Source: CAIXSE01 sp963765635 (lineage in GTDB: Bacteria; Actinomycetota; Thermoleophilia; UBA2241). From it: 64,000 nucleotides of DNA. Positions 36,916 to 44,542 of this stretch are shown in pieces; position 1 is the first letter of the stretch; every line of letters starts with the position of its first letter. The position numbers were made by a program, and so were the translations under genes. The stretch lies in assembly GCA_963765635.1 (NCBI GenBank), contig CAVXXF010000004.1:1488001-1552000 (forward strand), written 5' to 3'. The notes below the pieces were generated by a model. It ran no database searches. It was not told the DNA's origin and saw only the letters and a list, made by a program, of their open reading frames with translations.

Positions 36916-37005
36916 GTCCCGTAACGTGGTGTCCGGGTCCTTGAAGCGCCGCGTTAGAGCCTCGCGCCGCGGGTTGTTGCGGATGTGCTGCTGCCAGTCG
37001 AGCTC
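36916..37005 (-). pseudogene. hsdR: Fragment of a type I restriction endonuclease HsdR
   Basis: About 30 residues in frame (LDWQQHIRNNPRREALTRRF, then KDPDTTL) match the conserved HsdR helicase segment 'HIRNKxRREALAxRFKDPDDPL', which in intact proteins precedes the DMWLTGFDAP motif. Nothing else of hsdR is present. It is fused in frame to a dehydrogenase fragment (37048-37251), so this is a mosaic of broken genes. Confidence 0.6.
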
Positions 37006-37047
37006 GTCCGAGGCGGAGCCGGTGTTCGATGAGGACCCCGATGGGCG

Positions 37048-37251
37048 CTGCGCGACAGTAACGACCACGTGTCCTATCTTGTGCCCCTTCTCGACGTACG
37101 TGTGGGCCTCGACGATCTCCTCAAGCGGATAGCGTCTGTCGATGACTGCCCGGACCTTTCCGGTCTCGATGAGTTCCTTGAGGAAGGCAAGGTCCTCGGG
37201 ACTCCCGCCTCCAGAACCTGAGTCCTTTTTGACGCTGAGAGAGATGTGCTT
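37048..37251 (-). pseudogene. C-terminal fragment of a zinc-less alcohol dehydrogenase
   Basis: The stretch EDLAFLKELIETGKVRAVID, then RRYPLEEIVEAHTYVEKGHK and IGHVVVTVA is the C-terminal end of a quinone-oxidoreductase-type reductase. No N-terminal domain lies upstream. It is the third member of this family in the window, with the pseudogene at 29471 and the intact gene at 43577. Confidence 0.8.
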
Positions 37252-37267
37252 GTTCAGTGAGCCTCGG

Positions 37268-37503
37268 CTACCGCGGCGGCCGGATTCGCACAAGTCCAGC
37301 GGAGAGAACGGTGAACGCCCCGGGCATCGCGACACCGTGCTCGCCGATCACCTGCGCGACGGCATCCGCCTTGCCTGTCGAGGGGAGCCCCGGCAAGCGC
37401 ACGAGAAGGATGCCGAACGCGACTCGACGTAGACGACGTCGTGGCCGTCGGACCGCAGGGTGACGATGGCTGAGTCGACGCCTTCGTCGGCGGGTAGCTT
37501 CAC
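37268..37503 (-). pseudogene. DUF5615 PIN-like toxin, internally deleted and frameshifted
   Basis: From GTG 37501-37503 the frame reads KLPADEGVDSAIVTLRSDGH, then DDVVYVES, the DUF5615 N terminus. It then shifts frame to AFGILLVRLPGL...GAFTVLSAGLVRIRPP, the DUF5615 C terminus, with about 35 middle residues missing. The start overlaps the DUF433 stop as GTGA. The toxin half is therefore dead while the antitoxin half is intact. Confidence 0.75.
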
Positions 37504-37736
37504 GCCACCGACTTCGAGACCGGATAGGCGACGTCAGCGCGGAGGACCTCGGCCCCGAAACGCACGGCGGCAAGCACGCCTTCGCGCGTGAGCCGAGGAT
37601 GGGCCTCCAGGAGCTGCTCGATCGTCCGGCCGGCGCCGAGCTCCTCGAGGATGGACTCGACCGTGATGCGCGTGCCCTCGACGACGGGCTTGCCCATCAT
37701 GACGTCGGGGTCAGATCCGATTCCCTGCGTAGCCAT
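37500..37736 (-). CDS. DUF433 antitoxin-like protein
   Basis: The 78-residue protein has the DUF433 core: SDPDVMMGKPVVEGTRITVE, ILEELGAGRTIEQLLEAHPR, LTREGVLAAVRFGAEVL. It starts at ATG 37736. DUF433 proteins pair with DUF5615 PIN-like proteins as type II toxin-antitoxin systems; here the partner directly downstream is broken. Confidence 0.88.
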   Translation of the reverse strand: MATQGIGSDPDVMMGKPVVEGTRITVESILEELGAGRTIEQLLEAHPRLTREGVLAAVRFGAEVLRADVAYPVSKSVA

Positions 37737-37799
37737 TGCGAACACCTCCTTGCGCAGGACCATGCGGCGACCCTCCGCGTCAGAGCCCTGGCCTGCGGC

Positions 37800-38576
37800 T
37801 CACGTCTGACTCTGACGAGCGTGCAGGGTGCGCAGCGCGTGCACGTCCACGTAGGTCGCGTCGCCCAGATCGCCGGCCAGCACGCGCACCGGTAGCTCGG
37901 GTTCGCCGAGGTGATCCAGCACCACGGCCGCGCCGTGGAAATCGTCATCCGCCGTGTAGTCGCTGACGGTCACCAAGGTCGGCAGCTTCGCGGCTCGCGC
38001 CGCGCGCAGACCGGCGCCTGAGTCTTCGAGCGCCAGGCAGCGCTCGGGACGAAGACGCAGAGCCTCGAGGACGAAGTGGTAGATGTCCGGCGCCGGCTTC
38101 TTCACGGGCACGATGTCACCGGCGCCGATCACGTCGAACCAGCGTTCCGCTCCGGGACTGATGCAGTGCTCCAGCAAGGTGGTGACGTTCTCCATCGAGG
38201 TGGTCGTCGCGATTGCGAGTCGCAGACCCGCCGCACGCGCTTCGAGCAGCAGGCGTTTGACGCCCGGCCGCAACGACACCGCGCCGGCCGCCACCAGTTC
38301 CCCGTAGAAGCGGTTCTTGGCCAGGTGCAGGGCGGCGATGCCGGCGTTGGTGTAGCCGCGCATCTCGACATCGGGCCGGTGTACTTGAAGATAGTGGCGG
38401 ATACGTTCCTTGCCACCGCTGACCTCGAGCAGTTCCCCGTACAGGTCCACCGACCAGTGCCAGTCCAGTCCGGCGGCTGCGAAGGCCTTGTTGAACGCGA
38501 CGCGATGGCCGTCACGCTCGGTGTCGGCCAAGGTCCCGTCCACATCGAAGACCAGGGCGCGCAGTGTGTTGCTCAT
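37800..38576 (-). CDS. HAD-superfamily hydrolase of the CbbY/beta-phosphoglucomutase type
   Basis: The 258-residue protein has nucleophile motif VFDVDGTLADTERDGHR, a helical cap, motif II ATTTSMENV, motif III KKPAPDIY and motif IV ALEDSGAGLRAA. The layout matches CbbY (xylulose/ribulose-bisphosphate phosphatase) and related phosphoglucomutases. It lies 63 bases upstream of the DUF433 start on the same strand. The exact substrate is unknown. Confidence 0.85.
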   Translation of the reverse strand: MSNTLRALVFDVDGTLADTERDGHRVAFNKAFAAAGLDWHWSVDLYGELLEVSGGKERIRHYLQVHRPDVEMRGYTNAGIAALHLAKNRFYGELVAAGAVSLRPGVKRLLLEARAAGLRLAIATTTSMENVTTLLEHCISPGAERWFDVIGAGDIVPVKKPAPDIYHFVLEALRLRPERCLALEDSGAGLRAARAAKLPTLVTVSDYTADDDFHGAAVVLDHLGEPELPVRVLAGDLGDATYVDVHALRTLHARQSQT

Positions 38577-38689
38577 GCAGCTCGGTCCAAACAGGGCTGG
38601 CGGTCACTCGACCACAAGTCCACCGTCGTCTTCGTGAGCATACTCCCCCGTCCAGGGCGCCTCCCGCAACTCATGCGGGGGAATCTGCC

Positions 38690-39133
38690 GCCTGCGCCGA
38701 ACTGCGCGTTCTGCTCGCGGCGCAGAAGGAGTACCGCCTGGCTCAGGGCCGGGCGTGGAACGAGGCCGGCCGCGTGGTCCCGAAGAAGGACGGCACTCAG
38801 ATGGCGCCCTCGACCCTGAAGAGCCAGTGGTGGAACTGGGTGGCCCGGCAGAAGATCGACCCGCGCCTGCCGATCCACGGGCTGCGCGACTCCTTCGGCA
38901 CCTGGGTCTACGAGACCTACGGGGTTAAGCAGGCCCAGGAGTGGCTGGGGCACTCCGACCCGGCCACTACGCTCAGGCACTACGTGCGCCTCACTACCGC
39001 CGCGCGGGCGAAGGCGGTGGCGTGGCTCGGCGAGGTCACTCGAGCGGCGCTCGAGCGGGCCGAGGCGAAGGCGCTTGAGGACGCGCGTCCCGCCCGCCTC
39101 AACGTGATCCAGTTGGCCAGCCGACGCAGGTAG
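38690..39133 (+). pseudogene. Tyrosine recombinase C-terminal remnant, copy A
   Basis: The frame lacks a recombinase N terminus but retains the catalytic end: IHGLRDSFGTWVYE (HxLR), EWLGHSDPATTLRHYVRLT (LGH and nucleophile Tyr). The DNA from about 38782 is a close direct repeat of 39577-39927. The two copies flank a small YCII-like gene. It is unlikely to be active because the core-binding domain and first catalytic Arg are missing. Confidence 0.8.
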
Positions 39134-39235
39134 CGCTTCCGCGACGACGAGGTTACGGCGTCCGACGCCTGTGGGAAGTAGAAGACTGCACGCCACGCAA
39201 ACGGGAAGGCGACACTCGACGGTCAGGAAGAGACG

Positions 39236-39526
39236 ATGAAGAAGTTCATGCTTCTGCACTTCGGCTACGACGAGCCAACCCCAGAGGTGATGGATGCCTG
39301 GAAAGGTTGGTTCGCATCGATCGCCGACAAGATCGCCGACATGGGCAGCCCCCTCGGGCCCGGGAGAGCGATCTCGGCCGGCGGCACCACTGAACTGCCA
39401 ATGGACGCCGACGCGATAACCGGCTACACGATCATCAACGCCCAAGACATCGATGAAGCGGAGAGGATCGCCCAGGGGTGCCCGCTCATCACCAGCGTCA
39501 GGGTGTATGAGATGAGGTCCATGTAG
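39236..39526 (+). CDS. YCII-like small protein
   Basis: The 96-residue protein begins KKFMLLHFGYDEPTPEVMDAW and continues GPGRAISAGGTTELPMDADA and YTIINAQDIDEAERIAQGCPL. The order of strand, Trp, Gly-rich turn and acidic helix follows the YCII/DGPF alpha-beta domain. AAGAGACG precedes the ATG. It sits alone between two integrase remnants, like a captured cassette. Role unknown. Confidence 0.7.
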   Translation: MKKFMLLHFGYDEPTPEVMDAWKGWFASIADKIADMGSPLGPGRAISAGGTTELPMDADAITGYTIINAQDIDEAERIAQGCPLITSVRVYEMRSM

Positions 39527-39576
39527 GACGGTTCGCGGGTGAAGGCTTCTTCGCCGAGGGTCGGCGCTTCGGTAGC

Positions 39577-39927
39577 AAGAAGGACGGCACCCAGATGGCG
39601 CCCTCGACCCTGAAGAGCCAGGGGTGGAACTGGGTCGCCCGCCAGAAGATCGACCTGCACCTGCCGATCCACGGGCTGCGCGACTCGTTCGGCACCTGGG
39701 TCTACGAGACTTACGGCGTGAAGCAGGCGCAGGAGTGGCTCGGCCACTCCGATCCGGCGACGACGCTGCGCCACTGCGTGCACCTCACTACGGCCGCGCG
39801 GGCGAAGGCGGTGGCGGGGCTCGGCGAGGTCACGCGGGCGGCGCTCGAGGCCGCCGAAGACAAGGCCGCCGAGGATGCGCAGCCCGTTCGGGACAACGTC
39901 GTCTCGCTCGCCAGCCGCAGAGGGTAG
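39577..39927 (+). pseudogene. Tyrosine recombinase C-terminal remnant, copy B
   Basis: This is a direct repeat of copy A, beginning at KKDGTQMAPSTLKSQ and ending at SLASRRG. The HGLRDSF and LGHSDPATTLRH motifs are kept, but the nucleophile Tyr position reads Cys (RHCVHLT against RHYVRLT in copy A). It is therefore catalytically dead as well as truncated. Confidence 0.8.
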
Positions 39928-40088
39928 AGGCGAGGTCGGATCTCCTCGTGCGTGTGCGGCCTCACAGTGGGTCAGGCGGCTCTCCGCTGGCAGCTTCAGC
40001 TTTCGTCTTGCTCGCCCGTTGCTCATAATGCTCGAGGGGCGAGCCGCGGTGGAGGCGGCAAGCCCGCGTCAATGGAGACTCGGGGGGC

Positions 40089-40703
40089 ATGCGCCGAGCG
40101 GTACTCATCTTTGCTTGCCCTGCCGGCGTGGCGTTCGCAGCCGGAGCTGTCGGGGCCGTCACGGTTGGGTGTGGGACACCCGCCGTGGCCTCGCCAGAGC
40201 ATATCGGTTCGTGGGCTGGGACGATTGCCGACGTAGTTACCGTGACCATCGAGGTCGGCGGGACCCCCGGTCAATACACCGCGCAGTACCACGCGCAAGC
40301 GATCGGCTTCGGGGACGAGGGAGATATGTCCCTCACGTTCTCAGGTGGCAAGGCCGACGCGACGGGCAATCTCACATTCGACAAGAACCAGTCCTCTGAG
40401 TTGACGCTCGGCCCAGTCTCCGCAGGCCAGATGCGGGCCGAGCTGACCACGAAACTCAGCGCGGAGATAGCCGAGCAAGCCGGGCAAGAGACTGTGACCC
40501 AGGCGTGCGACGTGTCGCGCTTGCTCTCCGGGAGTGAGCCCCGGGACCGGCAGCACCTTCCGGGTCGGGTTCCGCCGCGTTTCCTGCAGATTTCGCAACT
40601 TTTTCGCAACTCCGGTATTCTGGTCCGGCTGTCGCAGAGGACAAACCCCTGCAAATCGGCACAATGCCCTCGTAGCTCAGTGGATAGAGCACAGGTTTCC
40701 TAA
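40089..40703 (+). CDS. Exported hypothetical protein whose 3' end was replaced by tRNA-flank DNA
   Basis: The N-terminal hydrophobic segment (LIFACPAGVAFAAGAVGAVTV) contains a Cys (TVGC) that could be a weak lipobox. A domain of about 100 residues follows (HIGSWAGTIADVVTVTIEVG..., LTFSGGKADATGNLTFD). From about 40570 the frame enters the repeat and then the truncated tRNA-Arg; the last 12 residues are read out of tRNA sequence. The native C terminus is therefore lost or shortened. I do not recognise the family. Confidence 0.5.
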   Translation: MRRAVLIFACPAGVAFAAGAVGAVTVGCGTPAVASPEHIGSWAGTIADVVTVTIEVGGTPGQYTAQYHAQAIGFGDEGDMSLTFSGGKADATGNLTFDKNQSSELTLGPVSAGQMRAELTTKLSAEIAEQAGQETVTQACDVSRLLSGSEPRDRQHLPGRVPPRFLQISQLFRNSGILVRLSQRTNPCKSAQCPRSSVDRAQVS

Positions 40704-40704
40704 A
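40582..40704 (+). repeat. Direct repeat of the tRNA-Arg 5' flank and 5' half, copy 1
   Basis: It matches 43057-43179 without gaps at an offset of 2475 bases, with only about five mismatches. It includes the promoter-like TATTCT and the first 39 bases of tRNA-Arg. The two copies bracket the merR and iron-sulfur genes. Confidence 0.9.
40666..40704 (+). pseudogene. Truncated tRNA-Arg (5' 39 bases)
   Basis: It is identical to the first 39 bases of the tRNA at 43141: acceptor strand, D-arm, anticodon stem and loop up to the base after the anticodon. It then breaks into unrelated sequence (TCCGCAGCC). It cannot fold as a tRNA. Just downstream, GGCCAAAACGGGTC is repeated at 40719 and about 40739. 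Confidence 0.9.
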
Positions 40705-41123
40705 TCCGCAGCCTGCGGGCCAAAACGGGTCCATTTGAGGCCAAAACGGGTCAATCCTGCTCGATGACGGCGCCAGCCGAGTGTGGTCGAGCCTACAGTT
40801 TCCTGCAGAATTAGCAACTTTCTGGCAACTTGCCGGGGACGACCCGCGACGCCTCTCGCCTGCTGGTCCTCGCGGTCGTCACAGCTCTCGGACCTTCGGG
40901 AGGAACTCGGACAGTTCCTCAGGCTCTCTGGCTCGAGCTGGGCGGCATACGGGTCAGCCAGCGTGTTCGAGCTCGCAATCGTGCGCTGACACCACTGAGC
41001 CCAACGGCCGCGAAGATGACTGCTGCGGTGCGTCAGGATGCCGGCCGGCGGGCCACGGCTGCTCCAGCCGTGAGCCGACCGTCGGCACGTCGTGCGCCGG
41101 ACCCGCTTCCGCGGCGATCGTTC
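40705..41123. other. Gene-free junction: IS-end-like repeats and an ~80-base repeat
   Basis: I see no gene here. GGCCAAAACGGGTC occurs twice (about 40719-40732 and 40739-40752). On the minus strand this reads GACCCGTTTTGGCC, which resembles the multiple terminal repeats of IS21-family elements, so this may be a leftover IS end that cut the tRNA copy. 40800-40879 repeats 29313-29390. Confidence 0.4.
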
Positions 41124-42389
41124 TCAGAAGTGGGCGCGAACGACGCGCTCGATGGTCTCGCGGTCGAAGGGCGACGAGGCGATGCGGTCCGCCGCTGCGG
41201 CGATCACGAGCTCCGGGTCCGCAGCCCGCCGCCAGGCTGCGTAGTCGTCCTCGCGCGCGACGTCGAGCGAGCGCGCGAGCACGTGGATCCAGTTTTCGCT
41301 GGCGAGGCCGAACCGCTCGACTTCGGGCAGGAACACGTGGTGGCAGTAGTGGCAGACGTCGATCAGCGTGTCGGCGCCGGTGCCGCGCGCCTCGTCGAGC
41401 CGCTCGTCGCGGACCTCGCCGCCGACGTCGGGGAACCAGGTGAAGGCGCCGCAGCCGCAGCACGCCGCCTCAGCCCCGGTGCGCTCCATCTCCACGAGCT
41501 CCAGTCCCGGCACGCTTGCCAGCAGCGGCCGCGGGCCGTCGACGTCGAGGCCCGTGAGCGCGACCTTGCAGGCGTCGTGGACGGTCGCCTTGGCCGCGAA
41601 CGGCTGCCTGAAGTCGAGCTGCCCGAGACGAGCGGCCAGGAATTGCGGCAGCGACAGCGTGGCGAACGGCAGCCGGTACGCCTCCGAGACGGTCGTGTGC
41701 ACGCGGCAGCGGCAGGTCGAGCACCAGAACACGACCGCCTCGGGCTCGTAGGCGGCGATCGCGGACACCAGGTCGTCCATGACGCGGCCGGCCTCATCGG
41801 GGTCGCCCATGAACAGTGGCGTGTCGCCGCAGCAGTGGTCGAGACCGGGGAGAAAGGCGACGTCGTCGTCGAGGAGCGCAAGCACATCGAGGGCCTCGAG
41901 CAGGCGCGCCGGCTGACTGTAGACGTTGCAGCCGGCGAAGAAGACGTAGCGAGCCGGCCGCTGCGGCGAGGCCGTGAAGAGGCGGCGGTACTCCTCCGGC
42001 GTCGCATGGATGCTGGCGACGACGCGCTGCGGCGCCTGCGGGTCGGAGGCCGGGGTGTAGGCGGTCTGGTCGAGGCCGAGGCTCCGGTATCGCGCCTTGA
42101 CCAGCTCGTTCACCTGCATCACGTCGAGGTCCTGCGGGCAGACGCCCGAGCAGCAGCCGTAGCAGCCCATGCACGAGAACACGCGGCGGAAGACGGCGTC
42201 GGTCGCCTCACCGCCGTCCAGAAACGCGCGGATCTGCGCCTGCACCGCGGCCGGCTTGAGATCGCCGAAGTCGAGGTGCTCGAGCGCCGGGCACTCGCGG
42301 AAGCAGGTGCCGCAGGCCGTGCACGAGTCGACGGCGTGGTGGCGACGCTCATCGAGATACGACTCCAGGTTCCCCGGACTCCTGCACAT
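41124..42389 (-). CDS. Iron-sulfur oxidoreductase with CCG domains (HdrD/GlpC-like)
   Basis: The 421-residue protein has two 4Fe-4S sites near the N terminus (CTACGTCFRECP from Cys23; CMGCYGCCSGVCP from Cys73). Two Cys-rich CCG domains follow (LDHCCGDTP and AACCGCGAF). This is the heterodisulfide-reductase subunit D / glycerol-3-phosphate dehydrogenase C architecture, used in electron transfer to quinones or disulfides. ATG 42389 has CAGGAGG upstream. It is 54 bases downstream of the MerR gene on the same strand and probably its target. The electron donor is not visible locally. Confidence 0.82.
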   Translation of the reverse strand: MCRSPGNLESYLDERRHHAVDSCTACGTCFRECPALEHLDFGDLKPAAVQAQIRAFLDGGEATDAVFRRVFSCMGCYGCCSGVCPQDLDVMQVNELVKARYRSLGLDQTAYTPASDPQAPQRVVASIHATPEEYRRLFTASPQRPARYVFFAGCNVYSQPARLLEALDVLALLDDDVAFLPGLDHCCGDTPLFMGDPDEAGRVMDDLVSAIAAYEPEAVVFWCSTCRCRVHTTVSEAYRLPFATLSLPQFLAARLGQLDFRQPFAAKATVHDACKVALTGLDVDGPRPLLASVPGLELVEMERTGAEAACCGCGAFTWFPDVGGEVRDERLDEARGTGADTLIDVCHYCHHVFLPEVERFGLASENWIHVLARSLDVAREDDYAAWRRAADPELVIAAAADRIASSPFDRETIERVVRAHF

Positions 42390-42443
42390 GCGCGCCTCCT
42401 GTTCATCGATGCTGGCCTCAAAGGACCAACCGCCCACAGACCT

Positions 42444-42875
42444 TCAGAGCAAGTTCGCCAGGCGCTCGCAGTCGGCGGGGCACTCCTCGGCAGCGCAGGT
42501 CTCGCACAGTCTCACGTTGGCCAGAGCGTCCTCGACTTCATCGCGCAGGCGCTGGAGCGCCGCGAGCTGCTCCTCGGCATGCTGCTGCTCCGTGAGAAGC
42601 ACCTCGAGCGTGTGGTTCACTCTGTCCGCGCGCGACTGAGCGGACTGCCTGCTGCCCAGCGCGACCTCGATCTCCTCCAGGCTCAGCCCCCACGCCTTCA
42701 GGCGCCGGATGAAGCGCAGTCGCACGACGTCCGCCTCGCTGTACAGCCGCGTGCCGGCCGACGTCCGCTGCAACGGCGGCAGCAGGCCGACCTCCTCGTA
42801 GTAGCGGACGGTGCGCAGGCTGACCCCCGCTCTCTTGGCGACTTCTCCGATCTGAAGAACGATGGGCTGGCTCAC
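42444..42875 (-). CDS. MerR-family regulator with C-terminal cysteines
   Basis: The 143-residue protein has the MerR helix-turn-helix and wing (LQIGEVAKRAGVSLRTVRYY, EEVGLLPP, GTRLYSEADV), a coiled-coil dimerisation helix, and a C-terminal LCETCAAEECPADCERL with four Cys residues that could bind a metal or Fe-S cluster. GTG 42875 follows AAGGAGG. It has a MerR-type palindromic promoter directly upstream. It likely activates itself and the Fe-S gene in response to metal or redox stress. Confidence 0.88.
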   Translation of the reverse strand: MSQPIVLQIGEVAKRAGVSLRTVRYYEEVGLLPPLQRTSAGTRLYSEADVVRLRFIRRLKAWGLSLEEIEVALGSRQSAQSRADRVNHTLEVLLTEQQHAEEQLAALQRLRDEVEDALANVRLCETCAAEECPADCERLANLL

Positions 42876-42902
42876 GGACGCCTCCTTGCTTGGGCGCACG
42901 GG

Positions 42903-42946
42903 AGGCTAGCCTTCCGTTACGTTACTGTCAATATCTTACGTAACGG
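42903..42946 (-). promoter_or_regulatory. MerR operator/promoter
   Basis: Nine-base arms CCGTTACGT (42914-42922) and ACGTAACGG (42938-42946) are exact inverted repeats with a 15-base spacer. On the minus strand TTGACA (42926-42931) lies inside the palindrome, and TAGCCT (42903-42908) is 17 bases downstream. The layout fits a MerR-controlled promoter, though the spacing is shorter than the classic 19-20. Confidence 0.75.
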
Positions 42947-43056
42947 TAGTCCGTACGAGGTGCCCCGAGCCGTCACCGTCGCGATGGCTGAGATGCCCTG
43001 GCCCGTCCCTCAGACCGCCTTTCGCATCCTCGCGAACCCCTTGACATGAGCCCTTC

Positions 43057-43179
43057 TCCTGCAGATTTAGCAACTTTTTCGCAACTCTGGTATTCTGGTC
43101 CGGCTGTCGCAGAGGAAAAATCCCTGCAAATCGGCACAATGCCCTCGTAGCTCAGTGGATAGAGCACAGGTTTCCTAAA
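43057..43179 (+). repeat. Direct repeat of the tRNA-Arg 5' flank and 5' half, copy 2
   Basis: Partner of 40582-40704. It leads into the intact tRNA-Arg. TATTCT at 43091-43096 is a plausible -10 element for the tRNA. Confidence 0.9.
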
Positions 43180-43216
43180 CCTGGTGTCGGCTGTTCGATC
43201 CAGCCCGGGGGCACCA
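43141..43216 (+). tRNA. tRNA-Arg (anticodon CCT)
   Basis: The 76-base cloverleaf includes an encoded CCA. Acceptor GCCCTCG pairs with CGGGGGC; the D-arm is GCTC...GAGC; the anticodon arm is CAGGT-TTCCTAA-ACCTG with anticodon CCT; the T-arm is GGCTG-TTCGATC-CAGCC. The 3' half is one end of the genomic island whose other end is at 59528. Its T-stem differs from that second copy (GCTGG/CCAGC) by compensating changes, so both can fold. Confidence 0.95.
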
Positions 43217-43576
43217 CAAAGTACCTGCATATGGCGATTTCCTGCGGTGCTCGGTCGCGCACACAACTTCCGATTCGGCAGAACTGCCGACATTTTGCCG
43301 ACGAGACTCGACATCACGAGACATCACGAGACGTGACACTCGACCACGCAGCATCACGGCGGCAGCGTGTCGACGTGAATGCAGGGTCTTCTGCAGACCA
43401 CGAATGCCGCTCGTTCGAACCTGGTGATAGGGTCATATGCAGAAGTACATAGCTGCATCGGGAGTCTCGCGCCGTCTGCACAATCCTTGTTATGCCGCGT
43501 TCGAACGTTGGTGTATCTCAAGCGTATATGCAGAGTCGGGGCGGTGTCGGAGATCTAGGAGCATCGGGACGAACGC
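43217..43576. other. Island left arm: integrase-arm-like repeats
   Basis: I see no gene. It contains CGGCAGAACTGCCGACATTTT and CCGACGAGACTC (43274-43309), matched about 50 bases past the second attachment site (59634-59668). Three tandem ACATCACGAG-like units lie at about 43310-43342. Such short repeated motifs beside a tRNA are typical of tyrosine-recombinase arm sites. Confidence 0.45.
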
Positions 43577-44542
43577 ATGAAGGCAGTCGTTATGGACAGC
43601 TACGGGACGCCCGACGTCCTGGAACTGAGAGACGTGGCAAAGCCCACGCCCAAAGCCGATCAGGTCCTGGTGCGTGTGCTTGCCGCGTCGGTCAACGATT
43701 GGGACTGGGGGATGCTACGGGGATCTCTGGAGAATCGCATGCTCAGCGGTCTCTTCACGCCGCGAGTGCATATCCTAGGCGGTGATATCGCGGGGCGTGT
43801 TGAAGCCGTGGGAGGAGGTGTCACGGCGTTCCAGCCGGGTGACGAGGTCTACGGCGATCTGAGCGGCGGCGGCTTCGGCGCGTTTGCCGAATATGCCTGT
43901 GCGCAGGAAGCGGGCCTCGCGCACAAGCCGGCCGGAATGACCTTCGAGCAAGCTGCCGCCATACCGCAAGCAGGCATGCTGGCGGTGCAGGGCCTCATTG
44001 ATGTGGGCCGGATTAGGTCCGGCCAGAAGGTGCTCCTGAACGGGGCAGGCGGGGGCGTTGGTACGTTCGCCTTGCAGATAGCCAGACTCCACGGCGCTGA
44101 GGTGACCGTGGTCGACAAGCCCGGCAAGCTGGGCATGCTGCGTGCCATGGGCGCGGACCACGTCATCGATTACCTCAAGGAAGACTTCACCGAAGGTGGC
44201 AAGTGCTATGACCTGATCCTTGATGTGAAGACCAACCGGTCGCCATTCGCCTACGCCCGGGCACTGAATCTCAACGGCACCTATGTCACCGTCGGCGGCA
44301 GCATCCCGCGCCTGCTGCAGACCCTGGTGCTGGGTCCGTTGCTGGCGCGGCTTCACCACAAGCACATGCGTGTCGTTGGCCTGAAACCCAACAAGGACCT
44401 CTCCTACATGAACGAGCTGTTCGAAGCCGGCAAGCTCATGCCGGTGATCGATAGGGCGTACAGGCTTGCGGACCTGCCTGAAGCCTTTCGGCTCTTTGCC
44501 ACGGGCGATCATAGGGGCAAGATCATCATCACGATGGCGTGA
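43577..44542 (+). CDS. Zinc-less NAD(P)-dependent alcohol dehydrogenase / quinone oxidoreductase
   Basis: The 321-residue medium-chain reductase begins MKAVVMDSYGTPDVLELRDV, lacks the structural-zinc Cys cluster, and has the nucleotide-binding motif LLNGAGGGVGTFALQIA. C-terminal DRAYRLADLPEAFRLF is followed by GKIIITMA. Relatives reduce quinones or enones with NADPH. GGAGCAT is upstream of the ATG. It is the first intact gene of the island. Two decayed homologues occur at 29471 and 37048. Confidence 0.85.
   Translation: MKAVVMDSYGTPDVLELRDVAKPTPKADQVLVRVLAASVNDWDWGMLRGSLENRMLSGLFTPRVHILGGDIAGRVEAVGGGVTAFQPGDEVYGDLSGGGFGAFAEYACAQEAGLAHKPAGMTFEQAAAIPQAGMLAVQGLIDVGRIRSGQKVLLNGAGGGVGTFALQIARLHGAEVTVVDKPGKLGMLRAMGADHVIDYLKEDFTEGGKCYDLILDVKTNRSPFAYARALNLNGTYVTVGGSIPRLLQTLVLGPLLARLHHKHMRVVGLKPNKDLSYMNELFEAGKLMPVIDRAYRLADLPEAFRLFATGDHRGKIIITMA

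Noticed and set aside
41124..42389. RamA-type corrinoid activator
   Set aside because: The cysteine layout (two ferredoxin-like sites plus CCG domains) fits HdrD/GlpC proteins, not RamA, and the gene lies outside the island.
43310..43342. CRISPR-like array (ACATCACGAG units)
   Set aside because: The units are directly adjacent with no spacers of even length, and no cas genes are present.
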